From contig QKWP01001900.1 of the NCBI GenBank assembly GCA_003550325.1, positions 23,817 to 87,816 on the forward strand: 64,000 nucleotides of DNA, given 5' to 3'. The notes under the pieces were generated by a model. It saw only the letters and a program-made list of their open reading frames with translations. It was not told the DNA's origin and ran no database searches. Origin of the DNA: Gigaspora rosea (lineage: Eukaryota; Glomeromycota; Glomeromycetes; Diversisporales; Gigasporaceae). Position 1 is the first letter of the stretch; each line of letters starts with the position of its first letter. The translations under genes and the position numbers were made by a program. Of the stretch, positions 37,492-47,939 are shown piece after piece.

Positions 37492-37768
37492 NNNNNNNNN
37501 NNNNNNNNNNNNNNNNNNNNNNNNNNNNNNNNNNNNNNNNNNNNNNNNNNNNNNNNNNNNNNNNNNNNNNNNNNNNNNNNNNNNNNNNNNNNNNNNNNNN
37601 NNNNNNNNNNNNNNNNNNNNNNNNNNNNNNNNNNNNNNNNNNNNNNNNNNNNNNNNNNNNNNNNNNNNNNNNNNNNNNNNNNNNNNNNNNNNNNNNNNNN
37701 NNNNNNNNNNNNNNNNNNNNNNNNNNNNNNNNNNNNNNNNNNNNNNNNNNNNNNNNNNNNNNNNNNNN
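37492..37768. other. Assembly gap (277 N)
   Basis: Run of N directly after a poly-T tract (37467-37488). ORFs drawn through it are not real. Confidence 0.99.
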
Positions 37769-38218
37769 CCTGTCCCACACAGGTATTACCTACACTTCGG
37801 TAACTTACGCACTCACCAAGGCAAGCAACTTGCAGTCAGGGGTACCTAACCGCTACCATTACCTACTTCTGCCCTTGTAAGGTTCATACCGACCCCAGTA
37901 CCCACCATTACTTTCCTACCGGTCCATCACCGAGTGCCCCAAACTTTCAAACCAGTTGGCTCGGAAGGGTTGATCTACCCAGCATTAGGTGCTACTATGG
38001 TTTTTCTTCCCCTGGTACCTAATTCCAGAACATAGGTCCTTTTCCTCCAGTACGACTCCGGCGGCCAGGTTGGTGGACCCTCTCCTCCGAAGGTCATATC
38101 GTCCAGTTCTCCAGCTCCGGTTTCTGATATTCCGGTTCTGGTAGCACCGTCAAAGATCGTTGCTACCTCCTTACTCGGAACTTTCCAAATGGGTTTCCAT
38201 TTCACCGGTTCCTTGGTA
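37769..38218. other. GC-rich island next to the gap
   Basis: About half G+C, unlike anything else in the window. The right edge TATGTACGTTTTTTTT (38218) duplicates the sequence before the gap (37459-37474), so island plus gap is bounded by a direct repeat. It may be an insertion, a tandem duplication or an assembly join. It contains most of the minus-strand ORF 37975-38238. Confidence 0.7.
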
Positions 38219-38238
38219 TGTACGTTTTTTTTGTACAC
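37975..38238 (-). CDS. Unrecognised 87-codon ORF in the GC-rich island
   Basis: The product is rich in G, T, P and E (for example EVATIFDGATRTGISETGAG and GEGPPTWPPESYWRKR) and unlike the K/N/I/F-rich noise ORFs elsewhere. No family is recognised, there are no cysteine motifs, and no signal peptide. The start codon lies at the edge of the island in AT-rich DNA and may be accidental. It could be a fragment of a longer coding sequence or non-coding GC-rich repeat. Confidence 0.25.
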   Translation of the reverse strand: MYKKNVHTKEPVKWKPIWKVPSKEVATIFDGATRTGISETGAGELDDMTFGGEGPPTWPPESYWRKRTYVLELGTRGRKTIVAPNAG

Positions 38239-38639
38239 CTGTACAGTTTATTAAGTTTATTAAAATTTTTAACATACTATTAGACCATCTATGCATATAT
38301 GCATATATGCATACATACGTACTAGAAAAACGATATCTGCTATTTTTAAATTTTTTAATTCTTATAGCTTTTTTTATTTACGGTTAGGGCAGTGTCATTA
38401 ATCACCTGATTATTTTTTATCAGAGGCCTACCTCCCTTCCCTCTTTCTTAATATATAAATAGTCAGGTTCTTATATATAATTTCAACTTTTTTTACCTCC
38501 TCCCCCCCTAAAAAATCACCTGATTTTTGTTACTCCCCTTAACTTATAGCAAAAAAAAGTTAAGATAAAAAATCGTCATAAAACGAACAACTATTATTTA
38601 AAATATTTATTTTATATATTAAATATACTATCTAACTAT

Positions 38640-39640
38640 TATTGCTAAACACCTACCCTAACCGTAATATCAACTCGAACCCTAGGCATAATTTTCAAGA
38701 CCACTATCCTAACACCGAACCCGAACCACTAAATTAAATTTCAAGCAAGAAACCAACAAAATCGACGAAAGCACCGCACCCGAAACGTTATATAATGAAC
38801 CTAGAAAAATACCCCACGTAAGTAAATAGGAAAAAAAAATACCAATCTAAAAACACTAATAACGAAAAGCATACTAAATAGACGCAGTACTAAGAATATG
38901 AAAAAAACACTTATCTAAGGATGCAAGTATGAAAAACGTACCGAATGAATGAAGCACAGCTAACAACACCAATGACCAACGACAATGACGAAAAGTATTA
39001 GAAGCACAACCGAAAGAACCTGAAAAAAAAAACTGAAGATTAATATCAAGAATAAACGAAAAAAAACAAATATGATAGTGACCAAAAACGCACCGAAATG
39101 AACGAAGAATAACCAATGACGAAGAGCACAGAAACTATTACTGAGGAACCTAAAAAAAAAACAAGTTAGTACCCAAAATAAGCAAAAAAAACAACAAACT
39201 AAGGCAAAAGCTCAACAAAATTGACGAAGTACCAATCAACAAAGTAGCAATGAACACCATGCAACTTCGAACATATATAGCAGAACAAAATCCAGTACTT
39301 CAAAAACAATGATGCCGCACCGAAAAGAATGAAACCAACAAACCACAACTACTGACGATGATACTAGAGAAACCAAAGTCACCAACTAACGATGACGCAA
39401 TATCGGCTAAAAGTGAAAAAAAATTAATTAGTAATAAAAAAAGATGAAGATATAAACAAAAAAAATAACTTATATGCAGCTCCTGCAGGTAAACAACTGG
39501 TGATCATCCACATGTGATCACGTGAAACTGATCTAGATCGGAGGTCGGTGGTTGCACGTGACCCGGAAAATCTCACCTACATCCTGTATCTGTCGTCGCT
39601 GAAGTTATCATTGAAGTCATTGCTAGAGCCATCATTATTG
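38640..39640. repeat. A/C-rich right part of the large inverted repeat
   Basis: The plus strand is A/C-rich with diverged tandem units of about 150 bp (GTACCGAATGAATGAAG..., then GCACCGAAATGAACGAAG..., each followed by a GAACCT-plus-poly-A block). 39500-39630 pairs with 37340-37460. Plus and minus ORFs here are not convincing. Confidence 0.55.
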
Positions 39641-40295
39641 GAATTGTTAGAGTTTGGCTTTTTGGATAAGCTGCACTTTAGACCTGCCTTTCATTGTTCA
39701 TTGATTCTGGTGCGTTGCTTGGTTTTGGGTACTATTTCGTTATACAACATTTGTAAGTGGTAAAGTTTTTTTGCTGTTTCGAGGTATGATTTTATTATAT
39801 AATATTGTGGATAGTGCAGTTTTTTTGTCATTTTAGATTGTCTTTGGAGTGGGTTGGATGTGCGAATAAAGATAACTGTTGCATTTTTTTTTTATATAAG
39901 TTAATAAATTCATTTTTTTTTATAATAAATAATGTATGTTTTTTTTATAATAAATATGTTTTTTTTTATAATAAATCCTTTTTTTTTTAATAATAAATAA
40001 CAAATTTATTATGATTTTTTCTTATAGTTATATTTTATTTTTTTTTTATATTATTATACGAACTTGAGATTTTTTTTAACAATTTTTTAATAATCGAATT
40101 AGTGGTCATGTAACTGAATTCGATTGGTCAATTACAGGATTGGCATGGTAACAGGTCACTGCCCAATTTATATTTTTCCTATGATTAAATTTGATTGGTT
40201 AGATATGGGTCTAGGATTAAATTAATTGTCTTAATGTAGATCTCTTTGGGGTTTAGATTATTAGTATAAATCCCAGGGTTTAGAATAAGATTACC

Positions 40296-41160
40296 TACTC
40301 TTTTTACTATAATAAAAAAATGTTTCAAAACATATATAAAAAATGAATAGTTTGTGTAATAATGAATTTGCTGATCATTACGTTCTCTTCTTTGATTCCA
40401 AATATCTTGTAATTTACTAGGCCATTTTTGATGATTTAATTATCATTAGAATTAAAAAAATGAGTTCTACAACTTTCAATTAGTAGCCAAAAAAGGCTTA
40501 CTTATTAGTTTTAAAATTAAAATTATAATATACAGTATTATATTAATCTAAAAATAGAAACTTTGTATAACCATAGTGAAAATAGCAAACTTTCCATAAA
40601 AAATTGTGATTTACACAGAATTTTATTATTACAACTGACTTTGTGCTCTTAAGTAAAATTGGTTTTGGCTTAAAAAAATACAAGTTTTTTAAAATGAGTT
40701 TTATTAGTTTCTTAGTAAAATTTTTTACTATGGCAAAAAAACTTTTCAAACCGTAATTTGTACAGAATTTTATTATCACAACTGATTTTTGGCTCTTAAA
40801 TAAAATTGTTTTTTGGCTCAAAAAAATGCTAGTTTTTTAAAACAAGTTTTATTAGTTTTTTAGCAAAATTTTTTACTATAATAAAAAAATATTTCAAAAC
40901 ATATGTAAAGAAAAAAATGAATATAGTAGTTTGTATAATAGTAAATTTGCTGATTCTTATGTTCTCTTCTTTGATCCCAAGTATCTTGGGATCTATTGGG
41001 CTAATTTTGATAATTTAACTACTATTAGAATCAGAAAAATAAGTTTTACAACTTTTAACTAGAAACCAAGAAAGTTTACTTATTAGTTCTGGAATTAGAA
41101 TTTATTTAATACTAAAAATAAAAATTTTTCTGTAATTATAGTGGAAATAGAAAAATATCA
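40296..41160 (+). repeat. Segmental duplication of about 290 bp plus 145-bp tandem pair
   Basis: The block at 40296-40590 (TTTTTACTATAATAAAAAAA, TTTGCTGATCATTACGTTCT, CTTCTTTGATTCC) recurs at 40867-41160. Between them a 145-bp unit is present twice (about 40605 and 40750; ACAGAATTTTATTATNACAA). Both outer blocks contain the ATCTTG...CTA(C/T)TNGGCC motif also seen in the foldback at 57095-57560. Confidence 0.7.
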
Positions 41161-41164
41161 TGAT

Positions 41165-43086
41165 GGAAATAGGCATTCTCTTAATAAAAATCTTGCCAAA
41201 GTAGATAGCCATTAAACATAAAAAAAATAATAATATAAATTTTAATAAATAAATTATTTTAAAAAAGTATACTTGTATATATTATAAAATTTATTATATT
41301 AGCCTCTAATTTGCTAGATTGATACAAAATTATTAATTTTTATTAGTAATATCATATGATTATTATATGATTTTTGTAAATTAAAAATTAATGCCCCATA
41401 TTTAACTTATATTTCTTAGTAAATATCTAACTAATATTAATAATTTTACTATCATACTATTAAAATTACAAATACCTGTTTTACAACTTTTATTATATAT
41501 TTTAAAATAACTTATTTAATAAAATTTTTTTAATTTTTTAAACCAAATTTTTGCTATCAAAAAGATTATATAATAAATTAGGATAATGCACAGCATTGTG
41601 TGTCCGAAGCACAATAACAACTAAGATCCAATTTCATTTTTTGATACAACACAAATCAAAACAACACGATGTATCAAAATTGTAACTATTATATGCATGC
41701 AGACAGATACCAAATACAGAAGTTATATTTTTGATATTACTATTATTGATGCATCAAAAATGTAACTTTTTTATTACCTTATGTAAATATATAAAGTCCT
41801 CCACTATGCTTCAAACAATAATTTACATATTATTTACTTTTAAACATTGAAGTATAGTTTTATAATAACATTTTGTAGTATTAAAAATTTCTTTTTTTTT
41901 TACTTTGTTTTGATTATTAGTTTTTATGCAACTAGGTAATATTACCAAGAGTGAAAATTAGCAATAAATAGTTTTAAGAGTAGTGTGAATATAAATTTAT
42001 TTTTATATAATTTACAGGGTACAAAAAAATTTTATAAAGAAAGCAAAAATATGCTTCTAATAAAACTTTTCAAAATTATAGCTAGTATTTTTCAAAATTT
42101 TGTGATATATAATTTGAATTCTCCTATTTGTTATAGTAAAATTTTAAACACTATATCATTTAAAAAGATCTACTTTCATATATTGGTAAAAATAACAGAT
42201 GCCCCCAAATTTCTTTAGGTTGCACAAAATTGCTAATTCTATTTGTTGAATTGTTGTTCTGATTGGTCGATCATCTGATTTCATATGTAATCATTATTAA
42301 AAATAATTTACTTTTATCCAACTCTTAAAAATTACCCTACCCTTAAAAATAATAAAATAAATTGGTTTACATTATGTTTTAAAAATATTTTAAAGCAAAT
42401 AATTGTCTAGAGCATAGCAGAAAACTCATCAAGAGAGCAATAGACCAAAATTTGTGTATAGGTAATCAAATTTAAAAGATCAACACAAATCAGTTTGAAA
42501 ATTTCGGGTCGGGACACATCGGAGTGCATCGGAATCATGGTCGGCTGGATCGGATTCGATTATTAATTTTGTTACAAAATCTGCTAACCAATACGGCTAA
42601 CCACCGACCTAGATCCGATGCATCCGACACAAGAATTTGGTTACTCTCCTGTAAAAAATGTCCGACAAGACAGAATAACTATAATATAGCTCCGGACAAT
42701 TATGTTTTCTAGTTTTTATTTAATAATGTTCTTTCCCATTCACTTTGTGTGCTTGTTGCAAGAATTGCAAGAAATTTCGTTCCATTTCACTTAAAATTTT
42801 TAAGCCGATGGTGGGTTTGTCCTTTCAATATTAAAAGAGAGCTCTACGGGCATATTAACAGAAGATTCAATCAAATTCCATGTTTTTTAATTATGCCAAT
42901 TGGAGAGAGATTTATTAAATGATATTTACTACAGTATTTAATCAAAAAATTTATCAATACCCGACACAAAATTTAACTTTGATGCTCGATGATTGATCAA
43001 TTAAAACTCAACGAATGTCTATTCTCGAAATTTTGATGATGATCGAATATTCATCGAATCTACCCTCTACTTAAAGGATTTAATTT
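41165..43086. other. Gene-free stretch with one dispersed repeat
   Basis: 42500-42655 (GGGTCGGGACACATCGG, GGTCGGCTGGATCGGA, then TACTCTCCTGTAAA) has a relative at 47605-47938 with the same start and end motifs. ORFs 41985-42218 and 42524-42712 show no domain. Confidence 0.45.
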
Positions 43087-43320
43087 TTAGAAAAAGTCTA
43101 TTTGTAACAGCCTGTTATGTAACAGTCAGTTATAAGGCTAGTATTAATGTTAAGTAAGATTAAAGTTAGGGTTAGGGTTAAAATTAATACAGAATTGCGA
43201 AAGAATCATTTTTTTTTGTTAAAAGTACAATAGGGGTTATCCTAGTAAAATTTCGAGCTATAAAATAAAGCTGTTACAAATAAGTATGTAACAGGCTGTT
43301 ACAAATAGATTTATCCTAAT
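43087..43320. mobile_element. TIR element TCTATTTGTAACAGCCTGTTA
   Basis: TCTATTTGTAACAGCCTGTT is an exact inverted repeat at about 43097 and ending 43309; similarity extends outward to TTAG. The core has GTTAGGGTTAGGGTT (about 43163-43178). A TA or TAA site is possible. Confidence 0.7.
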
Positions 43321-43742
43321 TTTTAATAATAATGCAAGAAATACACACAGCCCACAATAAATTACCGGAATAATTCTTTTTTTATTAATAATAATAAAGA
43401 ATGTAATCTTTTTTTTTATTATTACTTAATCAAAGTTAATTAATTAAGCTTTTTAAAAACATCTTTTTATATAAACAAACTTTTTAATTGGGAAGTTGGC
43501 CCAACCATTTTTAAAAAATCCAGAATAATCTTATCAAATTAGAGATTGTACCCGTATAAGAGTCACTCGGGTAACCCATGTAAGATAAGATCTATCAACT
43601 ATATTAATTTTTGTTCTTACTAATATTAGATAGTTACATGACATAGAGTTAAATTATAATATAATCTTTGGTTTTTATGATTCATTGCTTTGCAGCGTCC
43701 TTTAGACATTTTATACCTATGTTGTATGAAGGTACAAATCTC

Positions 43743-43985
43743 AACGAGGGTTAATGCTGATAATAAGATTTATTTTTGCTGCTGATGCTGATTTCGAGGT
43801 TGCGATTTGAAAATATTAAGCCCTACTAAAATCCACATATATTCTTTAATTATCGTTATCAATTCTAATCTTAACCCAACCCTAAAAAAAAAAACGGAAA
43901 AGCACCCAAAAAAATTTTAAAAATTCGTATTAAAAAAAATAGGTCCAAATTTCAGTATCAGCCATGATATTTATTAATCTAGTAT
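43743..43985. mobile_element. Decayed telomere-core MITE
   Basis: Shares AAGCCCTACTAAAATCCACA, TATATTCTTTAAT and an AACCCAACCCTAA core with 35721-35949. The ends (GCTGATGCTGATTTCGAGG at left, CAGTATCAGCCATGA at right) are eroded. Confidence 0.5.
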
Positions 43986-44694
43986 TTAATTTTTTTTTTT
44001 TATTCAAAGTAAATTAGTATATGAGCATGAAAAATTCAAGTCTATTATTAATTTCATTTTATTTTCAAATAGTTAATATGTGAGTATAAAGAAATTTATC
44101 AATGATAGACTTCAAAATTCAATTTAAGTGGCACATTTCGAAAATAAGTAGGAATTTTTTAAAATAACACTTTTACTACTGTATATTGAATTTTTTAAAT
44201 CTAAGAATTCGAAATAAGTTATCCAAATTATGAATATTTACTATTATTATAATTTTATTTTATATTGAGTATAAATAACATTAAATTACTATTATATAAA
44301 AGAATATAAAGAATATTTATTAATCTAAATATTTAAAATAAGACATGAATTTTGCTATTTACCGGTAATTTTATTTTATTCATGATAGTTAAGTGTATGA
44401 GCTAAAGAAAATAAGTATTTGAAATTAGTTATTCATTCATAATAATTTTTGGTGTGTGAGTATAAAGAATTCTTTTAAGTAATTAAAATAAGATATTCGA
44501 GTTCATGAATTTTTACATTAATTTTAGCACTTAAGAACAATTCCGAAAATAAGCACCCTTTTTTTTGTATAATTTGAAAATTCAATAATATGGGATTTTT
44601 GTACTAAGAAACATATCTTCTGTTTCTAAGTTATTCTCCAGGTCAAGGTGATTTAGTGGTGTAAAATCATCACAATTGCTTACATGATCTGTAT

Positions 44695-45139
44695 GATTCG
44701 GGGCATGGTCAAAAAATTAGGCATGCCCTATTTTGATCACGTGCACAATAATATATAGTTAACTCTCTTTATACCGAACTTCTCTATAACTAACTCTGGA
44801 TATCTAATATAGTTAATTAAAATTTTTGAATTTTATAATAGTTCGGTATAAAAAGAGTTGTGATTTCTTAAGAAAACATAGTAATTTTATATAGAGAGCT
44901 TTTTTTAATAGCCAGAATCAAATAGCTCCCATGATTTATAAATTCTGTAGATTGCAAGCGTATCTATAAATAAAAGTATATTTTATTGATATCAGATTGT
45001 CATAATATCGGTGACTTGGGAGTAACAAATTTCAAAATTATTCATATTCAAAAATTATAGCATTGTGGTTTCAAGCCAATAAGTGTCAAGTTAAGTATCA
45101 CATGACCAAGGCATGCCCCATACATGTGCCCCGAACCCT
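44695..45139. mobile_element. TIR element TTCGGGGCA with a nested MITE
   Basis: Left TTCGGGGCATGG with a nearby GGCATGCC; right, in reverse complement, TTCGGGGCACATG with GGCATGCC. A second inverted-repeat unit (44760-44864) lies inside. TSD not clear. Confidence 0.55.
44760..44864. mobile_element. Small MITE, end motif CTTTATACCGAACT
   Basis: AACTCTCTTTATACCGAACT is inverted at 44845-44863 with one change and one base of slippage. It is about 105 bp and nested in the 44695-45139 element. Confidence 0.65.
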
Positions 45140-46175
45140 AATGATTTGAAGATTACATAAACAAACAAACATCGCCCGAACCTAGAAGAGCAATTATGAA
45201 TGGTTTTGCATTGCTGACTTGGCGAATAGCCTTATTAGAAGCAAAAAGCAAGCCACTTAATAAAAAGCCCGGTACGATTATACTTAGGAGGTGTTTTTGG
45301 TGGTGCTTAGTTTCGGAACGGTACGATATTAATTGAAATATTTTAAACAAGAATTCAACTTCATATACTGTATATTTATTATTTATTTTATTTTCTTCAC
45401 GTCAAAGCGTATGTGTTAAAGAATATTTATTAATTTAAGTATTATTTTTAAAATAAGCTATTTAGCATAAATATTTATTACAGTATATACTGTATTTATA
45501 ATTTTATTTTAGATCATAAATATAAACAATTATTAAGTATTTAAACTAAGCTATTCATTCAATTTTTTAACAGTAATTTACTACAGTATTTAATTTATTT
45601 TATCTACGATATGATAATCGTTAATTAATCTAAGTATCTGAAAATAAACTATAAAGTCCATTAATCTTTATTATGTGTCACATAAATAAAATGAAATATA
45701 AAATCTAATAATTGTTTTACAGGAAATGTGTGAAATAACGATTCAAGGATAGATAAGTAGAAATAGAGAGATCAACGATTATATGAAAGGGCCACAACTT
45801 ATAATCAGTATGATCGAATGGATATTGTTTGATAAGCTAAAAATTAAAAAATTGATAATTGTGAGTTTTGATTTTATAACCAATCGGAGTTACTCTAATC
45901 ATTTAAAAGTAGCCCAACTTGTGACCCAGTTAATAATCTTATAAATAGGTGGGTAAATCAGTGTTTAAATTTTATGCGGATCCAATTAGAGGGTAGAATC
46001 GATGTTTCTTGTTATTTTTTTAATGTGTTACGATAATCATGTTTATTCAAATTAAAACTTAGTCGATCGATAATCCCAACGAATCATATTATAAATTGGG
46101 AAATTGGTAATTTGCACAACCTGACAAATGATTGGCTGATACGTGCCGTTTCGTGGAATATTCAATGAGATTTTA
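45140..46175. other. Gene-free stretch
   Basis: The minus-strand ORF at 45153-45350 has a leucine-rich middle but no recognisable domain, and is not called. The rest is AT-rich. Confidence 0.4.
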
Positions 46176-46179
46176 CAGC

Positions 46180-46363
46180 TGTTTTTTTTTTCATAAATTC
46201 TGGAACATCTGGCAAAAATTAACCGACCGAATATATTTGCCGATTCGATAAGTTTGTGATTTCGGTAATGATCCAATCACAATCAAAACTTATCGAATCG
46301 GCAAATATTCGGTCGGTCAATTTTTTTTTTTATATGTTCCAGAATTTATGAAAACGGCTATAA
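46180..46363. repeat. Foldback with arms about 85 bp
   Basis: CATAAATTCTGGAACAT, CCGACCGAATAT, TTTGCCGATTCGATAAGTTT and TGTGATT are each inverted on the other side of a 13-nt loop centred near 46270. Strong sequence conservation between arms suggests a recent origin. No TSD is identified. Confidence 0.8.
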
Positions 46364-46905
46364 TTCGATTACCATCTAGCATCAGTAAAAATTTAACTAT
46401 TTATTTTGATAATGAAAAAGGTTTTGATTTATTACAGTATTATAAATATCGGTAGAAAAAAAAAAAATAGTAATCGATAAAAATTTAAATGTTACACTAG
46501 ATATTTCTATATATTTTTGATAGTTTAAAAAAAAATTCAATGAATATTCGAAATTTTCGGAATTCTAGAGTTTGCGATTAGTAGCCAAACCGATTATTTA
46601 TAGTTATTGTATAGTGGTCTGACGATTGAAAGTCCGATTTAGTTTCAGATATACAATATGGAAAAAAATTGGACATTCATATCATAAGAAACTATACAAT
46701 AATATTTTATATCTATAAATTTCATTTTATGTACTTACAGTATAATACTATTATTATAAGATTATTTCATAAATTTAAGCGACGTTACTATAATTTACAA
46801 TACAGATAATTTGACTCGAACTGACATGAAGGATCTCGGATTACCAGAACTAATTCAACCCTATTTGCGACCAAACAATGTTCGAAATTCATCGGTTCCA
46901 ATATT

Positions 46906-47400
46906 TAAGATCCTAGCATCAACAACCTAAAAAATTTCGCTACCAACGTTAGCGTTAGGATTTATTATTGTTTTGGTTTTATGTTACATCTGGTCTTTGA
47001 AATTTTGAAATGTTTAAGTTGGTGATACTAAGAGAGTTGAATGGACAAACCCCTAGAGCAGGGTTGGCAATGGATATACTCCATTGAAAAAATTGCAAAC
47101 CAATGGAACCAATGGAGCCAATTAAATTAGATATTAGTTATTAACAAATACTATATTATAAGCTAATTGGCCTCCATTGGCTCCATTCGCAAATTATTCT
47201 CAATGAAGCAATATGGAGTGATGCCAATGGAGTTGTTCTCCATTCACCTCAATAGAGAAATGTGCCAACCCTGCCCTAGAGTCACCAACCTAAAAAAAAT
47301 TTCGCAACAGAATCAGATCAATATAAAGTCAAACAATAATACATTCAAAACTTTAATGCTAGCAGCGAAATTTTTTTACGTTGGTAATGCTAGGGTCTTA
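46906..47400. mobile_element. Foldback element interrupted by a hAT MITE
   Basis: Left TAAGATCCTAGCATCA...AAAAAATTTCGCT and, in reverse complement at right, TAAGACCCTAGCATTA...AAAAAAATTTCGCT. An internal ACCTAAAAAAAATTTCGC copy lies at about 47289. The hAT unit at 47059-47273 splits it. Confidence 0.6.
47059..47273. mobile_element. hAT-type MITE with perfect 8-bp TSD
   Basis: Ends CAGGGTTGGCAATGGA and, in reverse complement, CAGGGTTGGCACATTT. CCCTAGAG flanks both sides (47051-47058 and 47274-47281). CCAATGG/CCATTGG motifs recur throughout its 215 bp. The ORF starting at 47167 is accidental. Confidence 0.88.
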
Positions 47401-47492
47401 GTTTAGACTCATTTAGTATTTTTCATTTTACAGCTGATTTGAAAATTAATGGGACACGTGATAAATTTTGTAATTATTTTCGGTAATACAGT

Positions 47493-47568
47493 AACAGCGT
47501 AGTTTTTTGATAATATAATTTTCGGCCGGTATAGGCCGAAAATTATATTATCAAAAAACTAAACTGTT
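47493..47568. repeat. Near-perfect 35-bp hairpin with 6-nt loop
   Basis: AACAG and TAGTTTTTTGATAATATA, then ATTTTCGGCC, pair with the facing arm after GGTATA (47528-47533). Only two positions differ. Confidence 0.85.
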
Positions 47569-47939
47569 ATTAGAAAGTGTGAAAGTGGGAATTATAGCAA
47601 ATTTACGGGTCGGAATGCATCGGAATCCTGGTCTGCTGGATCGGAATTGTTCAACTTTACCAATATGAGATCATGACCATTAAGAAAAATGCCGATAAAG
47701 TTGTAAAATTACTGTATTTTGCATAATTTTAATAAAATTTGCGGTTTCATTTCAGTGATTAATAATGCTGGAATTTATCACGTGACACAAAAGTTACATA
47801 TGTATTGTAAGATTGTAATTTTCGTAACACAACACTATACTGATAATTTTGCTATAGAATCTGCTAACTGCTATTACTAAATGTTGGCCTATTTCAGACA
47901 CATTCTGGCCTGGAAGTTGGCGAATCCTCCTGTAAATAG

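Noticed and set aside
37448-37880. Long ORFs across the gap
   Set aside because: They consist almost entirely of N bases.
45153-45350. 65-codon minus-strand ORF with a leucine-rich middle
   Set aside because: No recognisable domain, no splice context and no neighbouring exon; composition is compatible with chance.
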